Source: Aldrovandia affinis
Taxonomy: Eukaryota; Chordata; Actinopteri; Notacanthiformes; Halosauridae
DNA: 64,000 nucleotides
Direction: 5' to 3'
Assembly: GCA_029706075.1 (NCBI GenBank)
Contig: JAINUG010000007.1
Span: 9,115,501 to 9,179,500 of the forward strand
Below, piece by piece: positions 46,453 through 58,300 of this stretch. The translations under genes and the position numbers were made by a program. The first letter of the stretch is position 1, and every line of letters begins with the position of its first letter. Below the pieces are notes generated by a model. The model was not told where the DNA came from and made no database searches. It saw only the letters and a list, made by a program, of their open reading frames with translations.

Positions 46453-49125
46453 CCGCTTTCATTTATGAACAGAGCATGAAAGAGCACTGTTTAATAATCA
46501 ATGAATCCTTTAGGAACCAATCCATCTTTTATTTATACTGCCATTTTAAAGACATTAGTAGCCTGTGCGCCACCACCCTGCAACCTCAAGTTGAAACATA
46601 ATCATCGGGCATTGCACGTCATCATGACCCATCCCCAAACTCAAAATGACACTGTTTTTATTTCATTATAACAATCACCCCAAAGCTCCACACTCATTCT
46701 GCGTTATTACGTTTAGCTTTCAAGGCAATATTTCCTCCTGCTGAGCCATGCTCCCCTGGCGAGTGTAATGCGATTGTTGTGTGTGCAAGTCATCACCGCC
46801 AAGTTCACAGGTTGGCGGGGGCATGTCACAGCGAGGGGCACCACCTGCTTGGCTTTCCATTAGCAGGAGGACAGGCTGTGGGTGATGTTCGAACGCAAAG
46901 TGCATCCCCAATAATCAGCACAGGCCTGCCAGGCTCTTCAGTGAAGTGAGTCAAGTGTCAACACAAGTCGTTTCAAAATAGTTTGAACAGAGTTTATCAG
47001 GAGACTGGCATAGGGGTGACACAGTGTTGAGCCAGAGCTTTAAAAAAAGTTGGAAAAGGAAAATGGCTGCATGCAAACTGGGGTGTCCGGGCCCAGTGTC
47101 AGTAGCTTATTCTTGTTGACATATAACATTTTGGAAAATTCCGAGGTGATATGAAGCGCAATACAGCCTTAGGATGATTGGGCTTTTGGAATGTGCTGTA
47201 GACCTTCTTGACAAAATGTTTTAAGGGTTAGTTCTGTAACTGGAGAGATGAAAAGGTGCCCTATTCATTTCATATCTCTGTCAGCAACAAGAACATTTAC
47301 ACTGATCTTTTGCACTTGCCTTGAACAGGCGGTTCTCTGGCCGGATCTGTCTAATGCGGTAGGCGTGTCTTACTTATACAGAGATGCAGTCGGAAGGAGG
47401 TTTGCCAAGAATGTGAAATGATAACAGGCACTTTGTAAATAGAGAATGGGCAGGACAACCCTTGAAGGTGCAGGAAGGGGTCGTTGAAAGAGCGCCGTAG
47501 AGGAGCTGTCTCCACGTGGGTGGCTGCGGTCGAGGAGAGGCAAACGGGCGACCATAGCATCAAAAACCACCCTCTGCTCTTTTTTCATCTGGTCCTTGAT
47601 ACTGTCCTTTCCATCCTTCAAGGTTTTGGAAGGCACATCCGTTTGAAGTGTAAAACATGCCTCTGGGTCTAATGGCTCCCTGGGCTCTGCACTTGGACCT
47701 GGCTTTTCATCTTCCGCCCACCTTTCATAATCAAATGATTTCAGACGACACCCCCCACACCTTAATAAGACACGTTACCTGCATTGTAATTCAAACACCA
47801 GCCTTACCCTAGTGGGGGGAAACAATTGCTAACAGTGTCCCTGTCTGAGTCATAGCAGGCTGTCTCTGAACTCAGAAAGACTGAGTGGAAAAAACAAGCA
47901 AACAAACACCATAGTGTAACCACAGTACTGCAGATGGCCTTGAATTAATTCCATACTTTTTCTGGAAGTGTTAATGCATTCTTGGCATAAAATCCCTTTA
48001 ATGCAACATTAAACTGCCATTTATTTATTTGTTAGTCACGACAAAATGAGAAAAATAAACACATTTATAAAATGGAAGAGCTGTTTGCAAGAGTAACAAC
48101 CAATGAACTGCACACTTTCTTTATTAGATGTTTGATAAATATGATTTCATGGTCATTGTGATAATTTGGGGAATCAAACACAGTACTGTGTACACCTGCA
48201 AAAACAAGGGCGAGCCAGAATTGGAAACAGAATTCCAAGAAACACAGATCGACATAACACTCAGAGGAAAAACTCACAGAACCCAGCTATTATCTCTCAA
48301 ATTAATTAAACATTTCAGATTAATTGATGTCCTACACAAATAATCTCACCTGTCAATCCAAACCCACAGTATTGATCATTTGTTGGAGAGCTGACAGAAT
48401 CAAACATTCTATGCCCTACTGCGATTATCAATTAGCTATTTTAGCTTTTCTTAATTACATTAATCTGCATTAATGAGATTTATTCCTTCAAGTATGGTTT
48501 AGTCCAATTTGTTTTTCATACTGAATATATGTTCATGTTCTGAATTAAATATCCCCCCCCCGCCCCAAAAAGTTATGAATCTTACATTTCATATAAAGCT
48601 AAATCAGGTGATCTGATCCTACTGTTTTATGGTAGCAAAAACATTTCCCATCCTTCTGATAATCTACTTGAAATTCTTATAGATTACATGCGTATGGCTG
48701 CATTATTTCCTGCCTCTGTATGAACAATTTTTCTAGGGTCTTCACTCTTCTCCAGATGTGATTCAGCACTGCAGCCTCAGGCTTTACTTTACAGTAAAAT
48801 TAGACATTGTTTTGTAACTCCAATGTCGCAGTGATGTTATGCATTCATTAGGTGCACAATTCAATAACAATTTTTAAATGTGAAATTGCCCTTGGGAGTA
48901 TAAAGCTATGGTTCTTTGACTGCAATGCAGTGGTCAGTATTGCAGCACTCATATGGGAGCTCTATTGTAGCTAATTGTAGGTCCGTCCGTGGCTGTTGAG
49001 GCTTACATTAGTGTGAATGGGCCTGGTTATATTTAGTCTTCATCTGAGAATGGATGTTTTTCACATTCAAATGCACACACTGCCAGCTTTCAAGTCCCCT
49101 TTGAGAGGTTGATTTTGAAATCCAT
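46450..49125. other. Intron-like DNA, no feature seen
   Basis: No coding motif or family repeat is recognised; a short C run lies near 48553. Confidence 0.45.
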
Positions 49126-50470
49126 GTGGCGGTGGAAGAACCCTATCGAAGTGCGGCGGCTTATTTTGTTGACCTGGTCCAAAGCATCTCAGCACCAACA
49201 ATACCATATCGGTTCAGCTGAAAGGTGTGGAGGGTGTAAATTCTGCCAAGCTGAGACTGAAACAGCATGACATACAGTATGTCCTCTGAGAACTAAACCA
49301 CACGGTGGAGGACGTCGGTCTCGGCCACATGGGAGTGGCATGGTTGCCTTTGTTTTGCATGTGGTGGAGGCCTTTGGAGCAGGGAGACTTTCCAGGGGCA
49401 GGTTTGGCACTCTCACAGGGTGTGAGAGTGAACTGTCGCCCGGAAGGTTGCTCCAAAGGCCATAGTTGATTTAATTATTATTTAATTGGTGTCAATCAGT
49501 TAATTGACAGGGAAGTCAATTGGCTGATTGGGTGTCTGTGTGAGAATGTGAGTGGGTGTGGTCTGTCAATTGTTGAGTGATTGATAGATGGGTGATTGCC
49601 TCATGAGTTCCACCTGAGCCAGGCAGAAAGTGAGCCTATATAAGAGCAGGTGGGGTGAGTGGGGAATCAGTTAGTCTTTGTCTTGCATGTGTATTGAGAG
49701 TTAGTCTTGTGTTGTCATTGTTGTGAGTCTGCACGTGCACGCGTGTGGTATTGTGGAGTGTTGGATTGTTTGTTTGTTGGATGGTTTGTTGTTTGTTACG
49801 CCTATCTCCCTCGGTGTGATCGTGAAAGAGAGCGAGAGGGCGCCCTGAAAGAGGGTCCGCCTCTCGCACTCAGTGTGATTGGAGAGTGAGGTCGCCCTGA
49901 AAGAGGGTCCACCTCTCATCCTCGGTGTGATTGAAAGAGAACTCGCACTCGGGCAGTGGAGAATGTTTCTGGGCAACGGCCCGAGAACTCTCACTGGAAG
50001 AGTGGAGAGTGTCTCGGGGCTGGTTGCCAGAAAACTCTCACTGTGGGGAGTGGCGAGGGTCTCTGTATGCATGGGTTGGAGAACTCAGACTGCAAAGTTC
50101 GAGTGTCTCAGTATGCATGGGTGGGAAGCACTTGAAAGGTCACTGGATATGTGTGTGCCTGGGGAGGTTCCAGGGGAACTCTGGACGAAGAGGCGCAGTG
50201 TCCCGTAAGTTTTGATTATTTTAGCTTGTTCTTTTAGTTTGTTGTTTTTACCCGAAAGCTTCGCGGCTAGTAGGGCGAAGATTTTGTGTTTTGGTGTTTG
50301 TGTTTGTGCTGTTCTATGTTAACCTGCTCTCCCACTGTCTCTCCCCTATGTCTGGGGGAGAGAAAAAAAAAAAGAAATCCGGTCCGTAGACCGCTCTCCA
50401 GACTGCTTTGTTTCCATCCAGGGACTGTCATGTGGCGTGTGACACACACATTTAAAAAAACAAACCTAAA
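49126..50470 (+). mobile_element. Long LTR-like fossil, forward copy
   Basis: It matches, in reverse, the segments 53280-54142 and 55961-56600. It contains a TATA-like GCCTATATAAGAGCAGGTGG at 49635-49654 and a downstream array of about 50-base units (GCCCTGAAAGAGGGTCC... CTCGGTGTGATTG) near 49800-49940, then related GAGAACTC-rich units to about 50110. The end region holds CTCTCCCACTGTCTCTCCCC. No coding region is recognised. Boundaries are approximate; the start at TGTGGCGG is a guess from the related LTR-like unit at 57612. Confidence 0.5.
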
Positions 50471-50479
50471 AAAATGAAA

Positions 50480-52240
50480 ACCGTAAATCCAATTTTGGCT
50501 GACAAGAATGTGCACAAGCGTAGCAGAATGTCAATAATGACATAAAAAAGACGGGGGAGAACTGCAGATGATTGCGGGGCCTGGTTGATAACAGTATGTG
50601 TCCTGTAACGTTCCTGCTGTAAGGAATGGGATTCAAAATTATGAGCTGTGGCCTGATGGAATTAATTAATAAGTCAAAAGCAAAAAAGCACAGGTGCTCC
50701 AAGTGGTGAGTGGAAGTAAACTTGGTTTCATTTCAAAGCCCTGACATGCCTGGGGCCAACCCTAAAATGGGTCCTGTCTCGTGGTTGGTGGTTTCCAAGG
50801 AGATAGAAAAAGCCACTGGCCCAGTAGGTATTGGCACTCTGGGAAGAAGAAGTCTAAGAATATGTCTGACAGCATGATGATAGTGGCAGGGATGTGAGAT
50901 GATCTCTTTAGAACTTCATAAGGTTTCTGACTCAAATGCAAGAATGGAATAGCTATACCTGGATTCCGGTGTCCGTGCAGGCTGGAACCGCGACACTGGT
51001 GGAGCCACATCAGGAGCTGTCTCGGTTTTCCGTGGCAGATGCCTGGATGCATGTGAGGCTGGTGTACGAATCCTGTGTGGCTTTTCTGTGGCAACTTGTA
51101 GAGGCGATCTGGTACCACTGTAAAAACTAACCAAAAAAGTTGTTAGGAAATGTGATATTTACATCATACACAAATCTCTACAGACTACAAACATCACATC
51201 TGGCAGAGGAAAGCCACATATTACAAGTCATACAGCCTAACAATAATGCACATAAGACACATACCTTTGTGTACGAGTCCTGCATGGCTTTTCTGTGGCA
51301 ACTTCTGGAGGAGTAGGTGCTTCGTGTTCCACATCGTTGTCACTGTAAACATAAAAAACAAAAGGTTGTAAGGACACACAATACATCAGAGCATTACAGT
51401 GAATAGGCCCATTTTAACAGGTGAGTTTTGAGGTGTGGGGGGAGGGTGGAGGGCATTCCAGATTATGTTAACTTTTGTGTTCTAACAAACGATCTGTACC
51501 TACACCTAGCCAGACCCCATTTGTGTAATTTACATTTGAAATTAAAAATATTTTATTTTCAATGTGAAAAGTATCTTTACATAGATCTTGAGTGCCTATT
51601 ACAATTTGTAACGTTACAACAAACAGAATATGTATAACGTTACAAGACGCGGAATTCATATATTTTTACGAGTATTTGAAAACATGGCAAATAAAATACA
51701 GTTACTTCGTCATTGTCAGTTAGGTCCTCAGCTGGATCAATTCTCAATTCAAAATGCTGTCTCTCTTCCTCTGATTCCTCGTCAGTATCGGGACATGATG
51801 AGTTGTTGTCCTCGTCACTTTCCATCAATGATTGCAAACAGTCCTGAGCAGAAAATCTTGCCATCTTTATCTTCCAGAAAGGAATAAAACGTGCTTCAAG
51901 TTGTCGGACATTTTATGTGTTGTTTTCACACATGGCATCGCCCCTCCCCAGGCCCCTCCCCGAAACTAGCACCTTGTTACCATGTCAATAGAAGTGGGAC
52001 GGCACATCCAGGTAGACCGAGAGTAAAAGAAAGAGTAAAAGACAAGGTTTACTTTTTGTCTAATTAACCTCATTTTAAAAATCTCATATTATTTGCCAGT
52101 GTTCAAATCGCGATTCTAAGGTTTCTGTCAATGTTTTTGCCGCATGTTTTTGATAAAATCTTGCGAAGTTAGAAATACAAATATACTTTTATTTCTGCTC
52201 GGATGGGTGGCGATCCCGCCGACCTGTAGAGGTGAAAATA
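50480..52240 (-). mobile_element. piggyBac element, 5' half with N-terminal exons (copy 3)
   Basis: The upper end (52190-52235) matches the left end region of the copy at 54147 in reverse (GGATCGCC ... ATCCGAGCAG ... AATAAAAGTATA), and the similarity continues through about 51640. N-terminal transposase exons follow to about 50940. The C-terminal domain and right end seen in the other two copies are absent; the lower boundary meets the LTR-like fossil near 50470. The copy is truncated and dead. Confidence 0.7.
50940..51864 (-). pseudogene. piggyBac transposase N-terminal exons with apparent introns
   Basis: Exon 1 (51706-51864) reads MARFSAQDCLQSLMESDEDN and an acidic DTDEESEEERQHFELRIDPA stretch, a typical piggyBac acidic start, then a GTAACT donor. 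Exon 2 (51265-51342) lies between TTTACAG and GTATGT and encodes EHEAPTPPEVATEKPCRTRT. Exon 3 begins at 51117 after TTTACAG and encodes PLQVATEKPHRIRTPASH, then SRFQPARTP, the piece just before the catalytic core in many piggyBac proteins. A frame change follows near 50935. Exons 2 and 3 share a near-identical 40-base stretch, indicating exon duplication. The catalytic aspartates are not reached. Confidence 0.65.
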
Positions 52241-52589
52241 ACTCTAAGTAATTTGAATATCTTCAATAATTTTTTTTTAAAAGAACACACTACTGCTTCT
52301 CACAGAAAAGATGACACAGTTGAGATACCAATGCCTAGGGCCTAATCTGGAGGTACAATAAACAAACATACTTTTATTTTTGTGGAAACCATTCAGCACC
52401 CTATTGTAGATGATGGGTTCAATTCAATCGAATAAACATAAGGTCATATCCAATTCAAACTGACAAGTTGTAACCCTAGGTGTAACCCTAGGTGACTAAC
52501 CGTCCCTCTCTTCCCACATTGCAGCGGTGTTTTGGGTGTGCATATTATTTCTATACAATATCCAAAGAATATGCCCCTTCATAAACACT

Positions 52590-53045
52590 TATTCTGTTCA
52601 GCTATTTGTCCAGGCCTTCATACACCCAAGACTGGACTGCTGCAATTCCCTGGTCACTGTGCCACTAAATCCCTGCAGCAAATCCACAGCTGCATCTTCT
52701 GAAGTATTCACATACAGTCAGGTTGTATTACAGCCCTCCTCAGCTCACTCCATTGGCTATCTCTCACAGAACGCATCAAGTTCAAAATGTTGGTGCTAGC
52801 CTGTAGGGTAGTGAATGGAATGGTTCACCCATTTCTCCGAACAATCTTCTAACCTTACATGCCAGGCAGGACTGCAAGGTCCTAGTGGTCCCTTCTCATT
52901 GTGGTTGGTACTCACAGCCATGATGCCTGTCTGTGCTGGTCCCCACAATGGTGGTATGAACTTACCAAGGCAGTCAGGGCAACAGAAACACTGGCTATCT
53001 TCTGACACAAAAGATTCACCTCTTCAGACTTCCATCCCCACCCTC
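52590..53045 (+). pseudogene. L2/CR1-clade LINE fragment, RT C-terminal region
   Basis: Pieces in order are VQAFIHPRLDCCNSL, then RIKFKMLVLACRVVNGM, WWYELTKAVRATETLAIF and KRFTSSDFHPH. These correspond to the same C-terminal RT region as at 23610-24440 (SRLDYCNSLLAG ... WWNDL ... TAESLPIF), but diverged. Stops and frame changes occur throughout, and neither end of the parent element is clear. Confidence 0.75.
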
Positions 53046-54599
53046 TAGTGCTTTTTTACCGCATTATTATTATTTCAGGTGGTTTATTTATTTGTATTTT
53101 TCTTTCTGTAGTATTGGCTGCCACTATGTGTATTGTAGCAAGAATAGGGGTGTGGGGTTTCCATGTAACCAAGTTCGATAATGAAACAAAATACAAGAAG
53201 TTAATTTGGAATAAATCAGGCTTTATTAGGGGAAACTCACAATGAGGGAGATGGGGAAGAAACGGAAAACGTAGATGCCACGTGACAATCCCTGGACTGG
53301 AGCAGAGCAGCCGATGGTAAGAACTGGCAGAGGAGTGGGGTTTGCCTTTCTCCGGATCAGATCTTTATTTTACTTTATTTTCTCCCCAGACGCGGGAGAG
53401 AGAAACAGTGGGAGAGCAGGTTAAATAAAACAAACAAAACACAAAGCCTTCACCCTACTCGCCATGAAGCTTTCGGGCAAAATCAATGAACTAAAATAAC
53501 AAACTAAAATAAACAAAACTAAATGAAAGCTCGCCTCCTCCGAGGGGGGGAATCCCCTTCCGGGGAAACACAACAAACACAGACAATCAGCGGCTTTCCA
53601 CACTGCTTCCATACATTCACATTTAACAGGCATCAACACTTAACGGGACAGGGTAGAACTCTACGCACTGTCCCTACGCACACTCATCACACATATCAAC
53701 AGGACACCGCGCCTCTTCACTCTGGAGTTTCACTACAACCTCACCAGGCACACACATATTCAGTGACTTTTCAAGTGCTTCCCAACCCCATACACACAGA
53801 GACACTCAAACTTTTCAGTCCGAGTTCTCTTTTCAACTCGGACACTCAGAGACCACGCCACTCATCACAGTGAGTGTTCTGCCAACCAGCCGCGAGACAC
53901 TCCACTCTTTCAGTGAGAGTTCTCAGGGCGTTGTCCAGAAACACTCCACTGCCCTAGTGCGTCTTTTAACACAAACACACAGAGAGAGGCGGACACTATT
54001 TTCTCTTTCTCTTTCCCAGACACACAGGAAGTACTCTACTCAGTCACTCTAGACAAACTCACGCAGAACTCAACAGACTTCCACGTCCTCCGACGTGGAA
54101 CCCCCTTGCGAGGAAGACACCACACACAGTACGTCACTCACATTAACCCCCTGGCAACTGGATCGCCGCCAATCCGAGCAGCAATAAAAGTATAATACTA
54201 TTTCTAACGTCGCAAGATTTTATCATACACACACGGCAAAAACATTGACAGAAACCTTAGAATCGCGACTTTCCGATTTGAGCACTGGCAAATAATATGA
54301 TATTTTTTAAATTCGGTTAATTAGACCAAAAGTAAATCTTGCCTTTTACTCTCTGTTTTACCTGGAAGTACCGTTCTCCTTCTATTGACATGGTAACTAG
54401 GTGCTAGTTTCAGGGGGGGCATGGGGCCATGTGTGAAATCGCTGTGTAAACAACACATAAAATGTCCCGACATTATATAGCATCTTGTCTGTGTTTACGG
54501 TTGCGATCTGCCAGCAACAGACTGTGTATGCTGATATTTATTTTATTTCCCACGTTTTCAAATACTCGTGAAAATATATGAATTCCGCATCTTGTGATG

Positions 54600-55031
54600 C
54601 TATACGGAAACAATCAGAATCATTGCGAACTGCTGCGAATAAGTAAAGGGAGGATATTTAACCAGCTGGCATTCTCTGTTTCGGCGCTTGGACATTATCT
54701 AGTTTAGCTTGATAGTACCTATTGTGATTAATGTTTCTTGCCTCTCGAGAACTTGTTTGTTCGTGTGCTTATTGTTGTTTAGATTCCAAGTGTTTAGTTT
54801 ATTCCAAGTTTTTGGATACGTTTTGGATTTACAGTTTTACTTGTTTTGTTTGTTCCTGATCGTTGGTTATTTTGGTTTGTTTTGTTTGTCTTTCCGTGTC
54901 TTCGCAGACACAGATTTTGCTTTAGTTTTCCTACAGACGTTTAAAGATAAATAAATATCTTAAACGCATTTCTGCGTTCTGGGTTTCTCTCTCACCTGCA
55001 TCTGGTTCCACACCTACAACACAGCGTGACA
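54600..55031 (+). mobile_element. LTR-like fossil inside piggyBac copy 2
   Basis: It matches 12899-13393 in the opposite orientation: GGGAGGATATTTAACCAGCT (TATA-like), a T/G-rich transcribed part, AAATAAATATCTTAAACGC, and an end at CAGCGTGACA. The piggyBac sequence resumes directly after it (CTGACACCATAAC, as at 8016). Start boundary approximate; no target duplication is evident. Confidence 0.55.
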
Positions 55032-55124
55032 CTGACACCATAACAAAATGTAAATCACACCTCAAAACTCACCTGTTCAAAATGGCCTATTCACTGTAAT
55101 GTACCAAGAAAACGGGCTACTTTT

Positions 55125-55324
55125 GATCATGTGCCTGTGCCTACTGCCAAACAGACTCTGGATGTTGGCAAACTGGCTTCTGTTGGTCGCAAGAAATGCA
55201 TAGCATACTCTGCAAGATGTCGGGGAAACAACAGTGCACTCCGTGGGAGTGCAAGGTTTGTGATATTCCCTTGTGTCTACAGTTGACCAGAAACTATTTT
55301 GAGAAGTGGCACCAAAGACTGTGA
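55125..55324 (+). pseudogene. piggyBac transposase C-terminal Cys-rich domain, second copy
   Basis: It opens DHVPVPTAKQTLDVGKLASV like 8111-8305, then carries a small insertion after RKKC that shifts the frame. The later CKVCDIPLCLQ and FEKWHQRL pieces are still readable and end at TGA 55322-55324. The Cys/His pattern is the zinc-binding C-terminus of piggyBac transposases. It is inactive. Confidence 0.8.
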
Positions 55325-56913
55325 AAGAACAGATTGTCTCACCATGTTTTAATTTTGCATTTTTTGTATATAGTTTGTGTGATGTTTTCAATAAATCTTC
55401 CAAAAATGTATTCGGCATGGCTCACTAACTATTGCTTACTCTGATGGCTTTTGTCTTTGTCTGATGGCCTTTGAGAGAGAGATGGCCCATCTGACAGATC
55501 TTAGAGGTGTGGACAACCCTCAGGTGTGGATCATGAATATTCCGAAAATTAGCATATAGCCCTCCCACAGCCTGAAATAAATGTGACCAGTTCTGATAAA
55601 AACAGGTTTTTAGCTATTTAGATCTCAGATGTGCTAAACTATTTTGACATCCTTACATAACCAAGACATTGATGAACAAACTCATATTGGCAAAACAATT
55701 CGTCACTATAGTTTAGTGTGTGCTTTCACAACTTTTGTGACGGCAGAAAAAATGTACTCTTTATAACATGATAAGCTGCATATGATACTGACCAAACTAT
55801 TGATGGCATATAAATGTAGCTGTGATTGTCCTTCAAATAAAAATATCAAACACTAAGTAAGTGAGTAAGTGTGTGTTAAGTTGATGAAATTGAGATAAAT
55901 ATCAGATGACACGAAAATCACAAAGCTTCTCTGAGCTAAGCACGGACCTCAGGGGGTTAAACTAACACTCCACACTACGCGATACGATATGCACGCACAC
56001 GTGAACAACAAGACCAACAACACTCAATACGCATACATGAATGACAAGACAACAACTCTGAATGAACACACATGAATGACACAACTAACAACTCAATTCA
56101 CATATGTCTGACACGACTAACAACCCTCAATACACACACATGAATGACAAGACAAAACAAAACTGATCCCCCACTCGCCCCACCTGTTCTTAAATAGGCT
56201 TACTTTCTGCCTGGCTCAGGTGGGACTTGTGAGGCAATCACCTGTCTATCATTCATACACCTAATCACAAAACAAAACAATTGACAAACCACATCCACTC
56301 ACATTCTCACATACAAACAGGTAAGTGAATAATCACTTACCATCCATACCAATCAACACCAATTAAATAATGAATAATAATCAATTATGACCTTTGGAAC
56401 AACCTTCCGGGCAACAGTTCACACTCTCAGTGTCACACCCTGCGAGAGTGCCAAACCTGCCCCCGGAAAGTTTCACTGCTTCAAAGACCTCCACAGCATG
56501 GGAAACCAAAGGCAACCCTGCCACTCCCATGTTGCCGAGACCGATGCCCTCCACAGTAGACAAACAATCCAAATCCACAGTCCATATTTGTAGTCTTTGT
56601 CCAAAATACAATACACATCCAGGTTCTCATACAAGGAAGTCCAGGCCAAAACAATAAATCCAATCACAATACAATTCTCTTACTTTTTCTCCTTTTCACT
56701 CCTCACGCATTTCCCATATGGAACTTTGCAACCAGCAAGGGGCAACGCCCACTCTCTTATTTCCAAATGATCAGATGTCAGGGGTTTCCCGGTGCATCCC
56801 ATTTCCTCCGGACCTCCATATTAAGGTTTTGGGGTGGAGCCAGCATGTCGGCACATACCTCCCCTCTATCACCTCTCCCCGCACCTCCCCTGGCCGTCTG
56901 CCACAGTATATTT

Positions 56914-57611
56914 TTTATAGGATTTGTGCCATAGTTCTCAGATTGAAAAAGTTAAACTACAGTCATGCTTTAGTAAGAATGCAGGGTGTACTTGCTGGTC
57001 TGGGAGTGTTCTTCAGCTTGGACTATGTCACTTTGCTCATATGCTGTGCTTGTGCACTTATGTTTTCTTTCTTGATAATAGCATATAATAACTGAATGTA
57101 ATGTATATGTAATGTAACAAGACTTAAATTTAATCCGGATTCAATCAAACCAACCTTATGTTCGCATGGGTCCAGTTCATGCTCATAAGGACTGAAAATC
57201 CAGGAAACAGGAAAAGGTGTGGCCTGAAATCTGAGGTGGGCAGGAGGCGGGAGCTTTTTTTAAAGTTTAGATATATATATTTAGATATACCCAAATATAA
57301 CAGTTCATAGCTCAAGAACTGTGATGACCACATGCCTACATTTGGTATCATTTGAAAGGAAGCACAAACACAACACTAAAGGACTGAAGATCAAACATAC
57401 AACAAAATAGGTGTATAGTTTTCTTGTGTAGAAACTCATGTTTGAAAATCAATAAATGAGGCACAAAGGAGTAGCGAACAACTAGCTACAGAGAATATTG
57501 TTTTGAGCCTGATCAGCTCTTCCTCCAGCTCAGGGCAATAACAACTGTACCCCCTCTGCCCCCAGCCCTCATTGCACCCTACACCCCATCATTAACTTTT
57601 TTTCTTCTAAT
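56914..57611. other. Spacer between LTR-like units
   Basis: No gene is seen. Near 57125-57240 a CCGGATTCAATCAAACC phrase and a GGTGTGGCCTGAA phrase recall the MITE-like repeat at 38335. Confidence 0.4.
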
Positions 57612-58101
57612 TGTGGCAGGATCAGGGGTTGGGTTTCAATGCAGCCAAAGATAAATAATGAATTTCACCATACACTGGCAAAATAGGAAACAAGAGGAAT
57701 TTGTTAGGGGAAATAATACAAGAGGGGAATATGGGGAAGCAAACCAGTATAGTCCGTAATCCATTCTCTTTGTCTTTATCCATAATATGAAGTCGTAAAT
57801 CCAATCCAGGTCCTCAAACAAACAAATCAATGTTTTGTGCACAAACAGGAATCCAAGTCAATCCAAGTAATCAATCCAAAAACAATTCTCTCTTGCTCTC
57901 ACTCACCAACGCGTTTCCCTGTTTGTACTTTGCAAATTACGTGGGGAAAAGATACGTCTTTTATTTACTGTTTTGTAATGTGGTTAACGTGTGTCAGGTG
58001 TGCCCCGTCAGTCCCATTAAAGTGCGGGCGTGGAGCCAGCGGGTGACTAGATACCTCCCCTCAACCACCACCCCTCGGTATGCCTCCGGGTGGCTGCCAC
58101 A
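57612..58101 (-). mobile_element. Solo LTR-like unit with 4-bp target duplication
   Basis: The 490-base unit begins TGTGGCAG and ends CTGCCACA, an 8-base inverted terminus of the TG...CA type, and is flanked by TAAT on both sides (57608-57611 and 58102-58105). Its two halves resemble the two ends of the larger unit at 53131-56913, so they are related. No internal coding region is attached. It appears whole as a solo unit. Confidence 0.65.
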
Positions 58102-58212
58102 TAATGTATAAAGTCACTGCATCTTTCCAAAAATATGATATCTTTCAGTTTTCTGGAGAGTACAAATGCTTCAGAGCATCCAATAAAACACGTTCTTCAA
58201 TGTACTTAAATT

Positions 58213-58300
58213 GTCCCCACTGGGGACACATATACTGAAAATGTATGCATTCACTACTGTAAGTCGCTTTGGATAAAAGCGTCTGCTAAATGGCATATCA
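58213..58300 (+). repeat. 5'-truncated SINE, second family
   Basis: It matches the 3' half of the SINE at 45490-45633 (CCCCACTGGGGACACATATA, then GTAAGTCGCTTTGGATAAAA GCGTCTGCTAAATGGCATAT). The tRNA-like head is gone apart from the end of the B-box region. Confidence 0.85.

Larger units (their letters stand above)
54147..55956 (+). mobile_element. piggyBac-family element with TTAA duplication (copy 2)
   Basis: TTAA flanks both sides (54143-54146 and 55957-55960). The left end is CCCCCTGGCAACTGG and the right end CACGGACCTCAGGGGG, an inverted pair at the tips. The left 450 bases match copy 3's leader in reverse, and the right 930 bases match copy 1. Between them lies an LTR-like fossil (about 54600-55031). 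Most of the transposase is missing, so it is non-autonomous. It sits inside the reverse LTR-like fossil. Confidence 0.88.
53131..56913 (-). mobile_element. Long LTR-like fossil, reverse copy, interrupted by piggyBac
   Basis: Read with the 1.8-kb piggyBac copy (54143-55960) set aside, about 2 kb remain. The outer parts resemble the two ends of the LTR-like unit at 57612-58101 (TGTAGCAAGAATAGGGGTGT on one side, GTCTGCCACA on the other). The middle matches the forward copy at 49126-50470 in reverse, including the GAGAGTTCTC-rich repeat units. It reads as a long LTR variant or a fused pair; family unassigned. It looks broken and older than the piggyBac in it. Confidence 0.5.

Noticed and set aside
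46299-46601. Frames with (TH)n or (CV)n runs
   Set aside because: Produced by the GT microsatellite at 46385-46446.
49879-50215. Two overlapping ~100-codon plus-strand frames
   Set aside because: They read through the repeat units of the LTR-like fossil and show no protein family features.
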